From contig NZ_LN868935.1 of assembly GCF_001244735.1 (NCBI RefSeq), positions 228,092-269,004 of the forward strand: 40,913 nucleotides of DNA, read 5' to 3'. The notes beneath the pieces were generated by a model, which ran no database searches, had not been told where the DNA came from, and worked only from the letters and a program-made list of their open reading frames with translations. The DNA comes from Bacillus andreraoultii. GTDB lineage: Bacteria > Bacillota > Bacilli > Bacillales > Caldibacillaceae. A program made the position numbers and the translations under genes. Shown piece after piece: positions 8,116 to 16,920 of the stretch (its first letter is position 1; every line of letters begins with the position of its first letter).

Positions 8116-8925
8116 TCATTCCTTGAAATAGACAATCTGAGTCGTTGTTGCAAGCAATTGACCTTCTCGTGTCCATACTTCAGCTGTTTGATCATAAAAA
8201 CCATTATAAAACTTTAACGCTCGAGAATAGCCTACTACTTCGTGATCACCATGTTTTCGAAGCTCCTCTGAGTCAACATGGAAATAAATTGTTAGCGAAA
8301 CTGTTCCAATAGGCACGGTATATTTACGCCTTAAGAAAATCCTTGGTGTAAATACATCACAAAGCGCTGTTAACGATAGAAAATCAATGGGTCTTCGCGG
8401 TTCATCCCGCATCAAAGTTATGTTTTCGGAATTCGCTTCTTCTGCCTCTGTTTGTAACAAGTATGATGGTCCTTTTGTCATCCTTATGTCGTAGTTTTTC
8501 ATCCAGGCGAGCGGACTCTTTCCACGAATGCTTTCAAATTCCGTTTCAGGAGGGACTGAAGGAAATGGTACTTCTGTTTTGGACCACGTTTTGCGGCGCG
8601 TTGCGAAAATTGCCGTACCCGTAATGACCGTCTTACTATTCTGGAAGAATTCGATTATCCAATGTTGTGTAGATCGATTCGTTCGAGCTGGTTTTGCCTT
8701 AATTTCAAAATCACCATCTGCTATTGGTGCGGCATAGTTGACGGTCAGCGACAACGGCTCCCCTAGACATTCAGGATGATCCATTGCAGCCTTGAGAAGC
8801 GTTGCCGCAATAATTCCACCATACGGACCAACCATATTTGCGTATTGCTCTGTTGTACGACCACGATAATTTCCTGCCTCACCAGATAGTCTTATTGCCT
8901 TGTCGAAAGGATGGTTTTGATCCAT
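8116..8925 (-). CDS. Thioesterase-family protein, double hotdog fold
   Basis: A 269-aa protein of the acyl-CoA thioesterase superfamily (4HBT_3/TesB-like). The N-terminal hotdog shows GRTTEQYANMVGPYGGIIAATLLKA and LSLTVNYAAPI, a helix wrapped by a strand as expected. The second hotdog runs roughly from 150 to the end with ALCDVFTPRIF, TVSLTIYFHVD and the final ATTTQIVYFKE. It would hydrolyse acyl-CoA or a related thioester; chain length and biological role cannot be told. AGGAGG lies before the ATG. Monocistronic, with a terminator downstream. Confidence 0.8.
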   Translation of the reverse strand: MDQNHPFDKAIRLSGEAGNYRGRTTEQYANMVGPYGGIIAATLLKAAMDHPECLGEPLSLTVNYAAPIADGDFEIKAKPARTNRSTQHWIIEFFQNSKTVITGTAIFATRRKTWSKTEVPFPSVPPETEFESIRGKSPLAWMKNYDIRMTKGPSYLLQTEAEEANSENITLMRDEPRRPIDFLSLTALCDVFTPRIFLRRKYTVPIGTVSLTIYFHVDSEELRKHGDHEVVGYSRALKFYNGFYDQTAEVWTREGQLLATTTQIVYFKE

Positions 8926-9408
8926 AAAAAAATCCTCCTAACCTATACCATTTATGTTTAAAATTGATTGGAAACGCTTTGTACTGTGTATATGTAGAAT
9001 TAAATCCCATCTATTCAGAAAATCCCCTATATTCAAACTACAAACCATCATACCATTTTCTAAATAGCTTGTATATAACTAACCGGTGTATCAGGTTAGA
9101 AGGCTGTTTTTTTGCATCTCTTTTTTTAAATGGTCCCGAAAGTAAAAGGTTTCGTTTCACACATCTTTTTTCAAGATAAAATCTTGTTTCATATAACCTT
9201 TATCTCTATATTTTCTGTTCATTCAATTAAATCAGAAAAAAAATAGAAGACCCTATTGATTTCCTATCTTTTCATCTATACAATTAGGATTATATAATAC
9301 AAAAATTGAGTTAAACATGTTCAAAAATATTTGCGAGTCAATGTAGAATCAAATGCAAAGGGGACAATTTCTAAAAGTTCAATTTTCAGGTAGAAAGAAG
9401 GTATGAAT
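8926..9408. other. Intergenic region without a recognised gene
   Basis: AT-rich. A short hairpin CTAACC/GGTTAG (9079-9099) followed by seven T (9107-9113) resembles a plus-strand terminator, but no plus-strand gene precedes it. A TATAAT at 9293-9298 with a weak TTTCAT 17 bp upstream may serve the small gene at 9409. Confidence 0.4.
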
Positions 9409-9504
9409 ATGCACGTTCTTTTAAGCTTAGTAATTATGATAGCATGTGTATCACTAATTATCTATTTCTTTGTAAAACTAGTTAAAAAAGCGTGGTCAAA
9501 ATGA
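9409..9504 (+). CDS. Small single-pass membrane protein, 31 aa
   Basis: The frame ATG to TGA encodes a 31-residue peptide. A hydrophobic stretch of about 20 residues (LLSLVIMIACVSLIIYFF) is followed by a basic end (KLVKKAWSK), the usual positive-inside topology of a one-helix membrane peptide. GAAAGAAGG lies 7 nt before the ATG. An in-frame ATG two codons earlier is too close to that RBS. I do not recognise a family. It stands alone on the plus strand between minus-strand genes. Confidence 0.6.
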   Translation: MHVLLSLVIMIACVSLIIYFFVKLVKKAWSK

Positions 9505-9651
9505 GTACGATTTTTTAGTTCGTGTGCTAGGTCTGGAACGATCGCTTTTCTTAAAATCTTAGCAATGTCATCGCTACATTATTCCCTCCCAAATAAGTAG
9601 TCTCTACTTCCTTTATTTTTTTATCATATCACTTTTTGGTACTCGATGATT

Positions 9652-9828
9652 CTATCTATAATCATTTTTTTCCATTAGCCTTTTTACATTTTCTTTTGGA
9701 TCCCAACAGTTAAATTTATATTTTGGTTTTGTTTCGTATCCTAATCGACTACAAAAATACTTTACACCCTCAGTTTTTTTCTCCACTTTAAAATGTCGAC
9801 ACGTTGCACAACAATGGAAGTCTTTCAT
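9652..9828 (-). CDS. Conserved cysteine-rich hypothetical protein, 58 aa
   Basis: Small soluble protein starting MKDFHCCATCRHF, with further Cys in YFCSRLGY and FNCWDPKE. The CC-x2-C, C, C pattern suggests a bound metal or a small zinc knuckle, but no function is known to me. The ATG at 9828 is preferred because GAGGTGAG precedes it by 7 nt; the longer frame starts with a GTG that is itself part of this ribosome binding site. It lies upstream of no clear operon partner. CapA begins 1.3 kb away in the same direction. Confidence 0.7.
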   Translation of the reverse strand: MKDFHCCATCRHFKVEKKTEGVKYFCSRLGYETKPKYKFNCWDPKENVKRLMEKNDYR

Positions 9829-9884
9829 CTTAAGTCTCACCTCTAATAATAAATGTTTAGGAAGTGATTGTAGTTGCTACTTAT

Positions 9885-9923
9885 AAAAATTCGCCTGCCC
9901 CTAAGTACTGGGTACAGGCACTT
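9885..9923 (-). terminator. Terminator after the CapA gene (GTGCCTGT repeat type)
   Basis: GCCTGCCCC (9893-9901) pairs with GGGTACAGGC (9910-9919), followed on the minus strand by AATTTTTAT. It belongs to the same repeat-like terminator family as 11346-11403 and 20616-20657. Confidence 0.65.
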
Positions 9924-9936
9924 GCAACCTAAATCT

Positions 9937-11145
9937 TTATTCATTCTTCACAAAGTTTTCCGCCTGCTCTTTTTCGTAGGTGAGCCAGTTCTCTTTACCA
10001 TTAATCCTATCCGATCCACTCACAATTTTTTCTTTTACACGTTTTTTTTCATTTCCTGTCAGCATCGTTGGCTGATAATCATTCCGCTGGGCAACAGATG
10101 ATATTGAAAATGGAATCACACTGATTTCCAACTGATCTGTTAAAACCCCATTTTCTAAGTAGAACGTCTGCTGAAAAACAAATGTATCTTTATCTTTCGG
10201 GTTCCTATGTCCACCATACATGAAGTTTCCTAAACTATATACAATGAACTTTCCTTTATATTCTTCTATCCCTTGCAGTACATGAGGGTGATGCCCAAGT
10301 ACAAGGTCAGCACCACTATCAATTGTAAATTTCCCTAGCGAAACTTGTGACTGGTCTGGCACATATTGTCTTTCGTTCCCCCAATGAAAGTGAACGATTA
10401 CTATTTGTGCCCCTTGTTCACGAAGTAGCTGGATATCCTGAGATATTCGATTCCTTATATTTTGATTATCCGCCCATCCTTCATATCCTAAGGCCCCTAT
10501 TTTAACATCTTTCACTGTCGTAAAATAAGAATGATCATTTCCAAAATAACCTATATTCCCACGTTCCAGTGCAGCAATTGTATCCTTGTATCCCTTCTCA
10601 AAATAGTCAAAAGTATGGTTATTGGCTATATTCACCGCCTCTACTCCAGCCAATTCCAAGATTTTCACATACGAAGGGTCACCTTTAAACCTGAATTTCT
10701 TTTCCCTTTTTTCCTTTGCAGTTGTTAAAGTCGTCTCTAAATTCACAGTTGTCAAATCATCGTTAATAAAAATATCATTTAACCCTTTCGTAAAATAAGA
10801 GAAGTCGTTATTCTTTGCAGTTTGCACAAATGAACCATCAAAGCCAAATGTTTCATCTGTCCCTAATGTAAAATCCCCAGCCGCACTAATGGTTATTGTC
10901 GTTATAACTGGTTCAACGACAGAAGTTGGCACAGCCTTTACTACAGGACTACTTATCTGCTTCAATACATGCTTGTTCACTTTTACCTCTTTACTAATCT
11001 TTTGATTTTTACTTTGGATACCTACATAACTACTTCCAATTAGAGCAAAAAGACTAATGATAAAAACAGCAATTCTCCGCCTTTTTTTCTGTTTGACCAA
11101 TTTTCTTTTTTTATATTTTTCAGAACGTGACCCAAACCTCTCCAA
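9937..11145 (-). CDS. CapA-family protein (PGA capsule synthesis/metallophosphatase-like)
   Basis: A 402-aa membrane-anchored protein. A very basic N-terminus (about 1-24) is followed by one transmembrane helix (RRRIAVFIISLFALIGSSYV), so the rest is outside the cell. The CapA fold follows with ISAAGDFTLGTD, TTVNLETTLT, NIANNHTFDY, IVHFHWGNE, GADLVLGHHPHVLQGIE and IVYSLGNFMYGG, which contain the Asp/Asn/His residues of calcineurin-like metal sites. CapA/PgsA acts in polyglutamate capsule synthesis, but no capB or capC lies nearby. Many such lone genes are unassigned, so the role here is open. It starts with TTG, 6 nt after GGGGG. Confidence 0.85.
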   Translation of the reverse strand: MERFGSRSEKYKKRKLVKQKKRRRIAVFIISLFALIGSSYVGIQSKNQKISKEVKVNKHVLKQISSPVVKAVPTSVVEPVITTITISAAGDFTLGTDETFGFDGSFVQTAKNNDFSYFTKGLNDIFINDDLTTVNLETTLTTAKEKREKKFRFKGDPSYVKILELAGVEAVNIANNHTFDYFEKGYKDTIAALERGNIGYFGNDHSYFTTVKDVKIGALGYEGWADNQNIRNRISQDIQLLREQGAQIVIVHFHWGNERQYVPDQSQVSLGKFTIDSGADLVLGHHPHVLQGIEEYKGKFIVYSLGNFMYGGHRNPKDKDTFVFQQTFYLENGVLTDQLEISVIPFSISSVAQRNDYQPTMLTGNEKKRVKEKIVSGSDRINGKENWLTYEKEQAENFVKNE

Positions 11146-11345
11146 TTGAATCCCCCTTTAAAACGTACGATCCAGCTACATAAAAGCTAGAAATTAGACA
11201 CGACGTAAAATGTATAAATCTGGCAATTACCTATTGTTCATCTAAAACAAAAAACTGAAAATAGTGAAAACAGGTAAACTTCTATTCTATTATAACCATT
11301 CAAATCGGACATTTAAATAGCAGTTATTGGTGGTTCATGTCGGAA

Positions 11346-11403
11346 AATAAAAAGGTGCCCGTCCCCCATTCGTTGATACATTAAAGTCCTGGGGGCAGGC
11401 ACT
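11346..11403 (-). terminator. Long terminator of the GTGCC repeat type
   Basis: GGTGCCCGTCCCCCA (11354-11368) pairs imperfectly with TGGGGGCAGGCAC (11390-11402), and TTTTTATTTT follows on the minus strand. It lies after the broken CPBP gene. Confidence 0.7.
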
Positions 11404-11471
11404 ACTTCATTTGAAAAAAACTCAACACTCAACTGGATTTTTTTCATGTAATGCGAATTGTGTCATTTTGA

Positions 11472-12160
11472 TCAATTTCTATACTCATTTCTTAGAACTT
11501 TAACTTCAAACGGATATAATATTAGATGAATGAACATATGAACGATGATTGCAGCAATAATGCCATTTTGATAAAATTGCCATCCACAAATAATGCCTAC
11601 AAGCATATTTCCTATAAAAATGTAACTATATAGGGTAAATGACTATCCAGCTATTGACGAACCTTGATAATGTGCTAGAGTAAAAATCAAACTAGATACA
11701 ACAATGGATATGGATACCGATATTTCTTCTGTTAGAAAAGATTGCGTTAACCAAAGGAAAAAACTCATGATTCCCCAACGAAAAATTAGTTCTTCCACTG
11801 CACTTGCATACAATATTCGATTCGCGATGCCAAACGAATTTCTATGTTTTTCAATCTTATAAAAAGCTTTACCTAATAAAGGTTTAAAGATGCCATAATA
11901 AATGAATAGATGTGTAAATGAACAGCCAATACCGACAAAAGTTGCCTCTATCCAACTACTGATATAAATATGATCTGTATCAAGATCAATGTTACTAATT
12001 AATCCGACACCTAATGCTACAAATACACTAAGGAAAATAAGTTGTAAAATAATAATCGGCACTTCTCTTTTCCCTGAAGGCGTTTTATCATGAATTGAAG
12101 AAATGATTATACCGGGATAGCAATGGTAACAAGAGTTACAAACATCATCCAATTAAACAT
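11472..12160 (-). pseudogene. CPBP-family intramembrane metalloprotease gene, broken twice
   Basis: CPBP (Abi/CAAX-like) proteases are membrane enzymes used in prenyl-protein processing or bacteriocin immunity. The start is an ATG at 12160 behind AGAGGA. It encodes about 16 residues (MFNWMMFVTLVTIAIP) and then needs a shift near 12117 (one base missing or two extra) into GIIISSIHDKTPSGKREVP. The long middle frame holds motif 1 VEELIFRW and motif 2 FTLAHY, then meets TAG at 11643-11645. The same frame continues with IGNMLVGIICGWQFYQNG and IIAAIIVHMFIHLIL, the third motif, to TGA at 11472. The two lesions make it non-functional unless recoded. It lies 81 bp after speG. Confidence 0.85.
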
Positions 12161-12241
12161 GCTCAGATTCCTCTTTACTTAATTAAATTGCTCTATTGAT
12201 ACAGCTATACTATGTAGTTAAATCATTCGTGTGTGCCAATC

Positions 12242-12757
12242 TCAAGAATCTCTTTTAAAATATTGATGTTGGAACATACACATTCTTATGGCATTATGAT
12301 ATTCACCTTCAACAAAAAATTCATCAATTAATTCTCCTTCAAACTGAAAACCAAGACTTTTGTATATATGAATTGCTTTTTCGTTCGTTTTATCAACGAT
12401 TAAATATAATTTATACAAATTTAATACAGAAAACGCATAGTTCATTGCAAGATATGTTGCCGGCTTCGCATATCCATTTCCTTGATGTTTCGGATCAATG
12501 ATAATTTGGAACTCTGCTCTGCGATGAATATAGTCAATCTCTACTAATTCAACTAACCCCACCATCTCCGTTTCTTTTTCTACGATAAATCTTCTTTCAC
12601 CCTGATCATGTATATGTTTATCATATAGATCCTGTAATTCTACAAACGATTCATAAGGTTCTTCAAACCAATAGGCCATAATATTTGCATTAATATTTAA
12701 TTTATGTACAAATCCTAAGTCAACTCTTTCTAATGGCCGCAATTTTATATCACTCAT
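12242..12757 (-). CDS. speG: Spermidine N1-acetyltransferase SpeG
   Basis: GNAT enzyme that acetylates spermidine or spermine with acetyl-CoA, lowering polyamine toxicity. The 171-aa chain is strikingly like enterobacterial SpeG throughout: [57 protein letters not shown], the acetyl-CoA loop [10 protein letters not shown], and [19 protein letters not shown]. The C-terminal ECD-like stretch [15 protein letters not shown] is complete. The ATG has a GGAGG 10 nt away. It is followed at 81 bp by the CPBP pseudogene on the same strand. A second polyamine acetyltransferase, paiA, lies at 34 kb. Confidence 0.93.
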   Translation of the reverse strand: MSDIKLRPLERVDLGFVHKLNINANIMAYWFEEPYESFVELQDLYDKHIHDQGERRFIVEKETEMVGLVELVEIDYIHRRAEFQIIIDPKHQGNGYAKPATYLAMNYAFSVLNLYKLYLIVDKTNEKAIHIYKSLGFQFEGELIDEFFVEGEYHNAIRMCMFQHQYFKRDS

Positions 12758-13004
12758 ACCTTCTTATCCTCCAAATTTTTCATTCATTCTATAGGTAGTA
12801 TCCTCTTGAATTTTTAAAAATTTCATTACAATAAAATTATAGTGAAGCGACCACGAATTAACAAGTACACCCAAGATGTAAACAAGGAGGGAAAGTTGTT
12901 GCTAATGTAGAGGACAATGAGTTTATCATTAATATGGCTTTTAAAAAATGGTGATGAGTTGTGGAAAGCGTGGGAGGGGAAATTCGCCAACTTCATAAGC
13001 TTAC
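12758..13004. other. Intergenic region with possible coding remnant
   Basis: No complete gene. On the plus strand a short frame around 12880-12950 reads QGGKVVANVEDNEFIINMAF and then meets stops. It looks protein-like but has no start and no recognised family. The rest is AT-rich. Confidence 0.25.
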
Positions 13005-13040
13005 AAAAGACACCCCGAATTATATCCAAGGGTGTCTTTA
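13005..13040 (-). terminator. Terminator of the type I restriction operon
   Basis: AAAGACACCC/GGGTGTCTTT stem with a U-rich 3' side on the minus strand, 23 bp past the hsdR stop. Confidence 0.8.
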
Positions 13041-13062
13041 TAATAGTTGCAATTTCATTCTG

Positions 13063-16000
13063 TTATGCTCCAGAAATCTCTTCTGCATTTCGATTAATCT
13101 CGTCAATGATTCCAATGATTTTTCTTGCATCGTCCATATTATCTTTGAACAATTCAACAATACTTCCAACTGTTCGAAACGGTTCTTGTTGTAACACTTT
13201 TTTATCCAGAGTTCCATTTTTAATGACATAATCGACTATATGTTTCACAAAGCGAATCTGATGTAGATTTAATCGCTCCTCTGAAAGAAACTCAGAAAAC
13301 GCTTCATTGGCTGCTTGTGGGGCTAGACCAACAATTTGCCGAACGAGTTTCGTAATCGGTGTATCGCCATAATCTTTCTCATAATCTTCTCTCGTACCAA
13401 GTTCTTTCCAAAGTATATCTTCAAGCATTTTAACATCTTGAGCAGTTAATGGTTTATTATGGTTCAGCTTGTAAATTGCCATTTGGTCTTTATGTTCGAT
13501 TAAGTAATGTTCTACCTTTTTACGGTAATTTTGCAGGTCATTCACATGAAACATTGGACCATTTTCTTTTACTTCAATCACTTCATCTTGGAAGTTCGTG
13601 TAATAAATCTTTTGGGTTTCTTTTTCGATAAACTTGATTAAATCCCTTAACGCTTCACGTACCTCATCTAGTTCAAAAATATCAGCACTATCCCAAAATT
13701 CTTCCGTTAGTACTTTATCGATGACTGGTTTTTGTTCCATTACTTGAGGAATTGTACCAAGTTTCGATAAGGCTTCTGCTGTTTGAATGACACTACGAAT
13801 CGGTTTAGTCGCATTATTTGCTTGTAATTTTGCCAATTCAATTATATACATTAATAAATCAAAGCGTTTGGCAAATTCATCGTCTTGAATCGGAACAATA
13901 ATTGGTGAAATATGTTCTTTAATTTCATTCGTCTCAACAACAGATAACGTCATCCAATTGTCCTTGTTTTTAAATTTTTCTACGGATTGTAAATGCTGCC
14001 TGACCCGAAAGTTTTCACTATCAAGAGCAAGAACATCTCTCGTTACTTCATTGACTAATTCATCCCGATGTTTCATATAGTCATCGGTCTGGTAGTCGAT
14101 CCCTTGCAATTCACGAATCATATCGACTTTTGCATTGAACAATTTTTCCGTTAAGCTCTTTCCAACGCCAGAATCCATTCCCTTTGGATTTTCCCGGAAG
14201 AACTCAAAATTTCCACAATAGTCAAAGATGAGAAAATGTGTTTTATCTTGTCCAATTCCTAACAAATCTGGACAAAGTCTTGTACCACGACCAATCATTT
14301 GCCAAAACTTTGATTTTGAACGCACCTTTTTAAAGAATACTAGATTGACAACTTCAGGAATATCCACACCCGTATCGAGCATATCAACAGAAACAGCAAT
14401 TTGTGGTAGTTTTTTCCGATCTGAAAAGTCATCAATTAACGTCTGCACATATTTAACACTATAATCGATCACCCTTGCAAAATATCCTCCATATTCTGGA
14501 AATAAGTCATCAAATCGCTCGACAATTCGTTCAGCATGAATTTGGTTTTTCGCAAAAATAATCGTCTTTCCTAGCTTGTCGCCGCCCTCTACTCGAATGC
14601 CCTTTTCCATCAAATCTTTCAAAACCATATCAATCGTATGGTCATTAAAAAGCCATTCATTCAAGGCAGAGCTATCAATATCTTCTCTGAATTCGTCATC
14701 ATCAAACGTTTCTTCGTATTTTTCTTTTTCCTCTTCGGATAAATCATCGTAATGAATGCCTTCTTCTAAAAATTTTGTTTTCGTCTCAATCGTCAGATAA
14801 TCAACTAAGTAGCCATCTTTTACTGCCTGATCTAATTCATAAGCAAAAGTTGGCACCCCATTTTCAAGTCCAAACACTTCATACGTATTTTTATCAACTT
14901 CATCTTTCGGAGTAGCCGTAAGTCCTAATAAAATCCCATCAAAGTAATCGAAAATGCTACGATACTTTTTATAAATACTACGGTGTGATTCATCGATGAT
15001 TATGAGATCAAAATGGCCAACAGTAAATAATTTCTTTCCGTCTTTTCGTTTCACATCATCAATCGCATTCATCATTGTTGGATAAGTAGAAAACACCATC
15101 CGGCTTTCCTCTGGGTTGTCCTTGTTATCGAGGAGATTACGTATAGTTAAGCTAGGTAATAAGTTGTTAAAATTTCGATATGCTTGGTTAAGCAATGTTT
15201 TTCGATCTGCTAAAAAAAGAACATTTTTTACCCAATTATGACGTGTCAATACATCAACAATTGAAATGGCCGTTCTTGTCTTTCCACTCCCTGTCGCCAT
15301 AACAAGTAGCGCTTTTCTTTGGTTACGACTTAACGCATTACAAACCGCTAAAATGGCTTCTTTTTGATAATAACGATTACTAATATCATCATTAATTTGA
15401 ATATTTGTGAGCGGGCGTTTCATTGTCTTACGTTCCATTAACAAGCTTAGTTCTTCCTTCGTATAAAATCCTGATACTACTCTTGGTGAATACTCGTTGT
15501 CCCACATATATGTTTTGAACCCATTCGTGTAAAAAATAATTGGTCGAATACCTGTCATATTTTCGATACAATCAGCATATAATTTTGCTTGTTGTTTACC
15601 TTTATTTGGGTCTTCAGATGCTCGTTTGGCTTCTACTACAGCAAGCGGTTTTCCATTATCGCCAAATAAAACATAATCGACAAATCCTTTCCCTTCTTTA
15701 TTTGGCATTCCAATAACAGGATACTCTCGAACAATATCTTTATGAAACTCCCAACCTGCCAATTTCAAGTCCAAATCAATATATTTTAATCTTGTTTCAA
15801 ATTCATTCAGCTCATCAACTTGGAAATGATAGTCTTGTGTATTTTGTTCCCGTTTTTCTGTGACCTTTTTACGAAGATGTTCATTTTCTTTAATAATTTC
15901 TTCCAGTTTTCGATCCTTCGCACTTAATTTTTCATATAAGTCTTGTAATTCTTTTGGACGAACGTGCTTTTCTTCACCAATTGGAAGTAACGATTCATCA

Positions 16001-16404
16001 AATTCCCCAGCTGTAAATTCATCAGAATAACAATAATCAATCCAGGCAATAAATTGAAAAAGATGATGAAGAGACAACACTGCTTCATCCCGTGTAATTG
16101 GTGCATTCGTATGGACCGATTGATTGCCAAGTTTTACGACATATTTCATCATCGGCAACAAATCTTCATCAATGATTCCTAAAAATTCTCGGTCATGAAT
16201 CAAACTGGAAAGATTATCTTGATAAGGAACCTTCACCGCACCGTCATAGCTATACACCCACTTCACCGCCAACTCCAACGCACGCCTAGATTGAATGGCG
16301 CTAACTGCTGGACTAACAACTAACCCTTTTTCCGCTTCAAAACATGCTTTCGAAAATGCCCGGTATTGTGGTTTATCTTTTAAAAATTGAAAGTTTGAAG
16401 TCAA
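13063..16404 (-). CDS. hsdR: Type I restriction enzyme, endonuclease/translocase subunit HsdR
   Basis: Motor and nuclease subunit that translocates and cuts unmethylated DNA in the HsdR2M2S complex. It has 1113 aa. The N-terminal DUF4145 region (about 1-130) is followed by a coiled coil (about 150-190). The PD-(D/E)xK nuclease has D243 in FVDYVLF and E258/K260 in AVVEAK. The SF2 motor has Walker A ATGSGKT (370-376), DESH (471-474), GLTATP, and the arginine-finger MIGRGTRLC. The C-terminus is of EcoEI type. All key residues are present. It starts with TTG 6 nt after GGGGTG. It is the last gene of the operon and is separated from hsdS by four small genes or remnants. Confidence 0.95.
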   Translation of the reverse strand: MTSNFQFLKDKPQYRAFSKACFEAEKGLVVSPAVSAIQSRRALELAVKWVYSYDGAVKVPYQDNLSSLIHDREFLGIIDEDLLPMMKYVVKLGNQSVHTNAPITRDEAVLSLHHLFQFIAWIDYCYSDEFTAGEFDESLLPIGEEKHVRPKELQDLYEKLSAKDRKLEEIIKENEHLRKKVTEKREQNTQDYHFQVDELNEFETRLKYIDLDLKLAGWEFHKDIVREYPVIGMPNKEGKGFVDYVLFGDNGKPLAVVEAKRASEDPNKGKQQAKLYADCIENMTGIRPIIFYTNGFKTYMWDNEYSPRVVSGFYTKEELSLLMERKTMKRPLTNIQINDDISNRYYQKEAILAVCNALSRNQRKALLVMATGSGKTRTAISIVDVLTRHNWVKNVLFLADRKTLLNQAYRNFNNLLPSLTIRNLLDNKDNPEESRMVFSTYPTMMNAIDDVKRKDGKKLFTVGHFDLIIIDESHRSIYKKYRSIFDYFDGILLGLTATPKDEVDKNTYEVFGLENGVPTFAYELDQAVKDGYLVDYLTIETKTKFLEEGIHYDDLSEEEKEKYEETFDDDEFREDIDSSALNEWLFNDHTIDMVLKDLMEKGIRVEGGDKLGKTIIFAKNQIHAERIVERFDDLFPEYGGYFARVIDYSVKYVQTLIDDFSDRKKLPQIAVSVDMLDTGVDIPEVVNLVFFKKVRSKSKFWQMIGRGTRLCPDLLGIGQDKTHFLIFDYCGNFEFFRENPKGMDSGVGKSLTEKLFNAKVDMIRELQGIDYQTDDYMKHRDELVNEVTRDVLALDSENFRVRQHLQSVEKFKNKDNWMTLSVVETNEIKEHISPIIVPIQDDEFAKRFDLLMYIIELAKLQANNATKPIRSVIQTAEALSKLGTIPQVMEQKPVIDKVLTEEFWDSADIFELDEVREALRDLIKFIEKETQKIYYTNFQDEVIEVKENGPMFHVNDLQNYRKKVEHYLIEHKDQMAIYKLNHNKPLTAQDVKMLEDILWKELGTREDYEKDYGDTPITKLVRQIVGLAPQAANEAFSEFLSEERLNLHQIRFVKHIVDYVIKNGTLDKKVLQQEPFRTVGSIVELFKDNMDDARKIIGIIDEINRNAEEISGA

Positions 16405-16440
16405 TCATTTCACCCCTTTTCGCTTTGATGTTCATCAAAA

Positions 16441-16623
16441 TTAGCTATCGCCACGTTCGATATCACCATTTGGAAATTCTTTGACTAATTTTCCATCCTT
16501 TTCATATACAATATAGGTGTTATTTACTTTGGCATCGATTCTTGCACGGTCACCAGTCATCTTTGCCCATTTATCTACCCAGTCAAATTTTCTCTTAGAC
16601 ACATTCTTTTGTGTTTCCGCCAT
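16441..16623 (-). CDS. Small conserved hypothetical protein in the hsd operon, 60 aa
   Basis: Soluble and highly charged. The N-terminal half is basic (KRKFDWVDKWAKMTGDRARID), followed by a probable beta hairpin (NNTYIVYEKDGKLVKEFPNG) and an acidic end. The ribosome binding site AGGGAGGTG is excellent, 7 nt before the ATG, so it is very likely translated. It lies 36 bp before hsdR in the same transcript. I know no function. Its position suggests an accessory to restriction, such as control of HsdR assembly, but that is inference from context only. Confidence 0.75.
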   Translation of the reverse strand: MAETQKNVSKRKFDWVDKWAKMTGDRARIDAKVNNTYIVYEKDGKLVKEFPNGDIERGDS

Positions 16624-16718
16624 TAAAAAACACCTCCCTTTACAAAATTACTATCTACTTCTAGATAAAAAGCTTTTAATTTATCTAACTCTTTTTGGGG
16701 AGACCATTACATAAATAA

Positions 16719-16904
16719 TTAAATTTCACCATGTCTTATTTTTTTAATTACTTCATCTGTAGAATAAACCTTCTGATTTTTTATATCCTGTTGTTAGCTT
16801 TCAACCATCCTTTGCATTTCAGGGTCTTTTTCAAATTCAGCAATTTCTTCTTCAGATATAAAAATAATTTCTCGGCTTTTCATCGAACAATGTTGAGAAT
16901 CCAA
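16719..16904 (-). pseudogene. Antitoxin-like small gene with an in-frame stop
   Basis: From TTG at 16904 (GGGG 9 nt upstream) the frame encodes 36 residues including REIIFISEEEIAEFEKDPEM, then TAA at 16794-16796. The same frame continues with QQDIKNQKVYSTDEVIKKIR to TAA at 16719, giving 61 codons in all. The continuous helix-rich acidic sequence ending in a YSTDEV-type segment resembles RelB/Phd-like antitoxins of type II toxin-antitoxin systems. That is similarity of style, not a confirmed family. No matching toxin is seen next to it, only a short open stretch (ELDKLKAFYLEV) before the next gene. It could still make a 36-aa peptide. Confidence 0.55.
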
Positions 16905-16920
16905 TTTATCTTTCCCCTTT

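Noticed and set aside
7932-8204. A 90-aa minus-strand open frame
   Set aside because: It overlaps the end of the thioesterase gene in another frame and contains the terminator at 8003-8050. The sequence does not look protein-like.
9079-9113. Terminator-like hairpin on the plus strand
   Set aside because: It has no upstream plus-strand gene and only a 6-bp stem, so it is noted in the gap description but not called as a terminator.
12917-13231. A 104-aa plus-strand open frame
   Set aside because: It runs through the hsdR terminator and antisense into hsdR. Only its first part (12917-13004) is outside known features, and it has no family.
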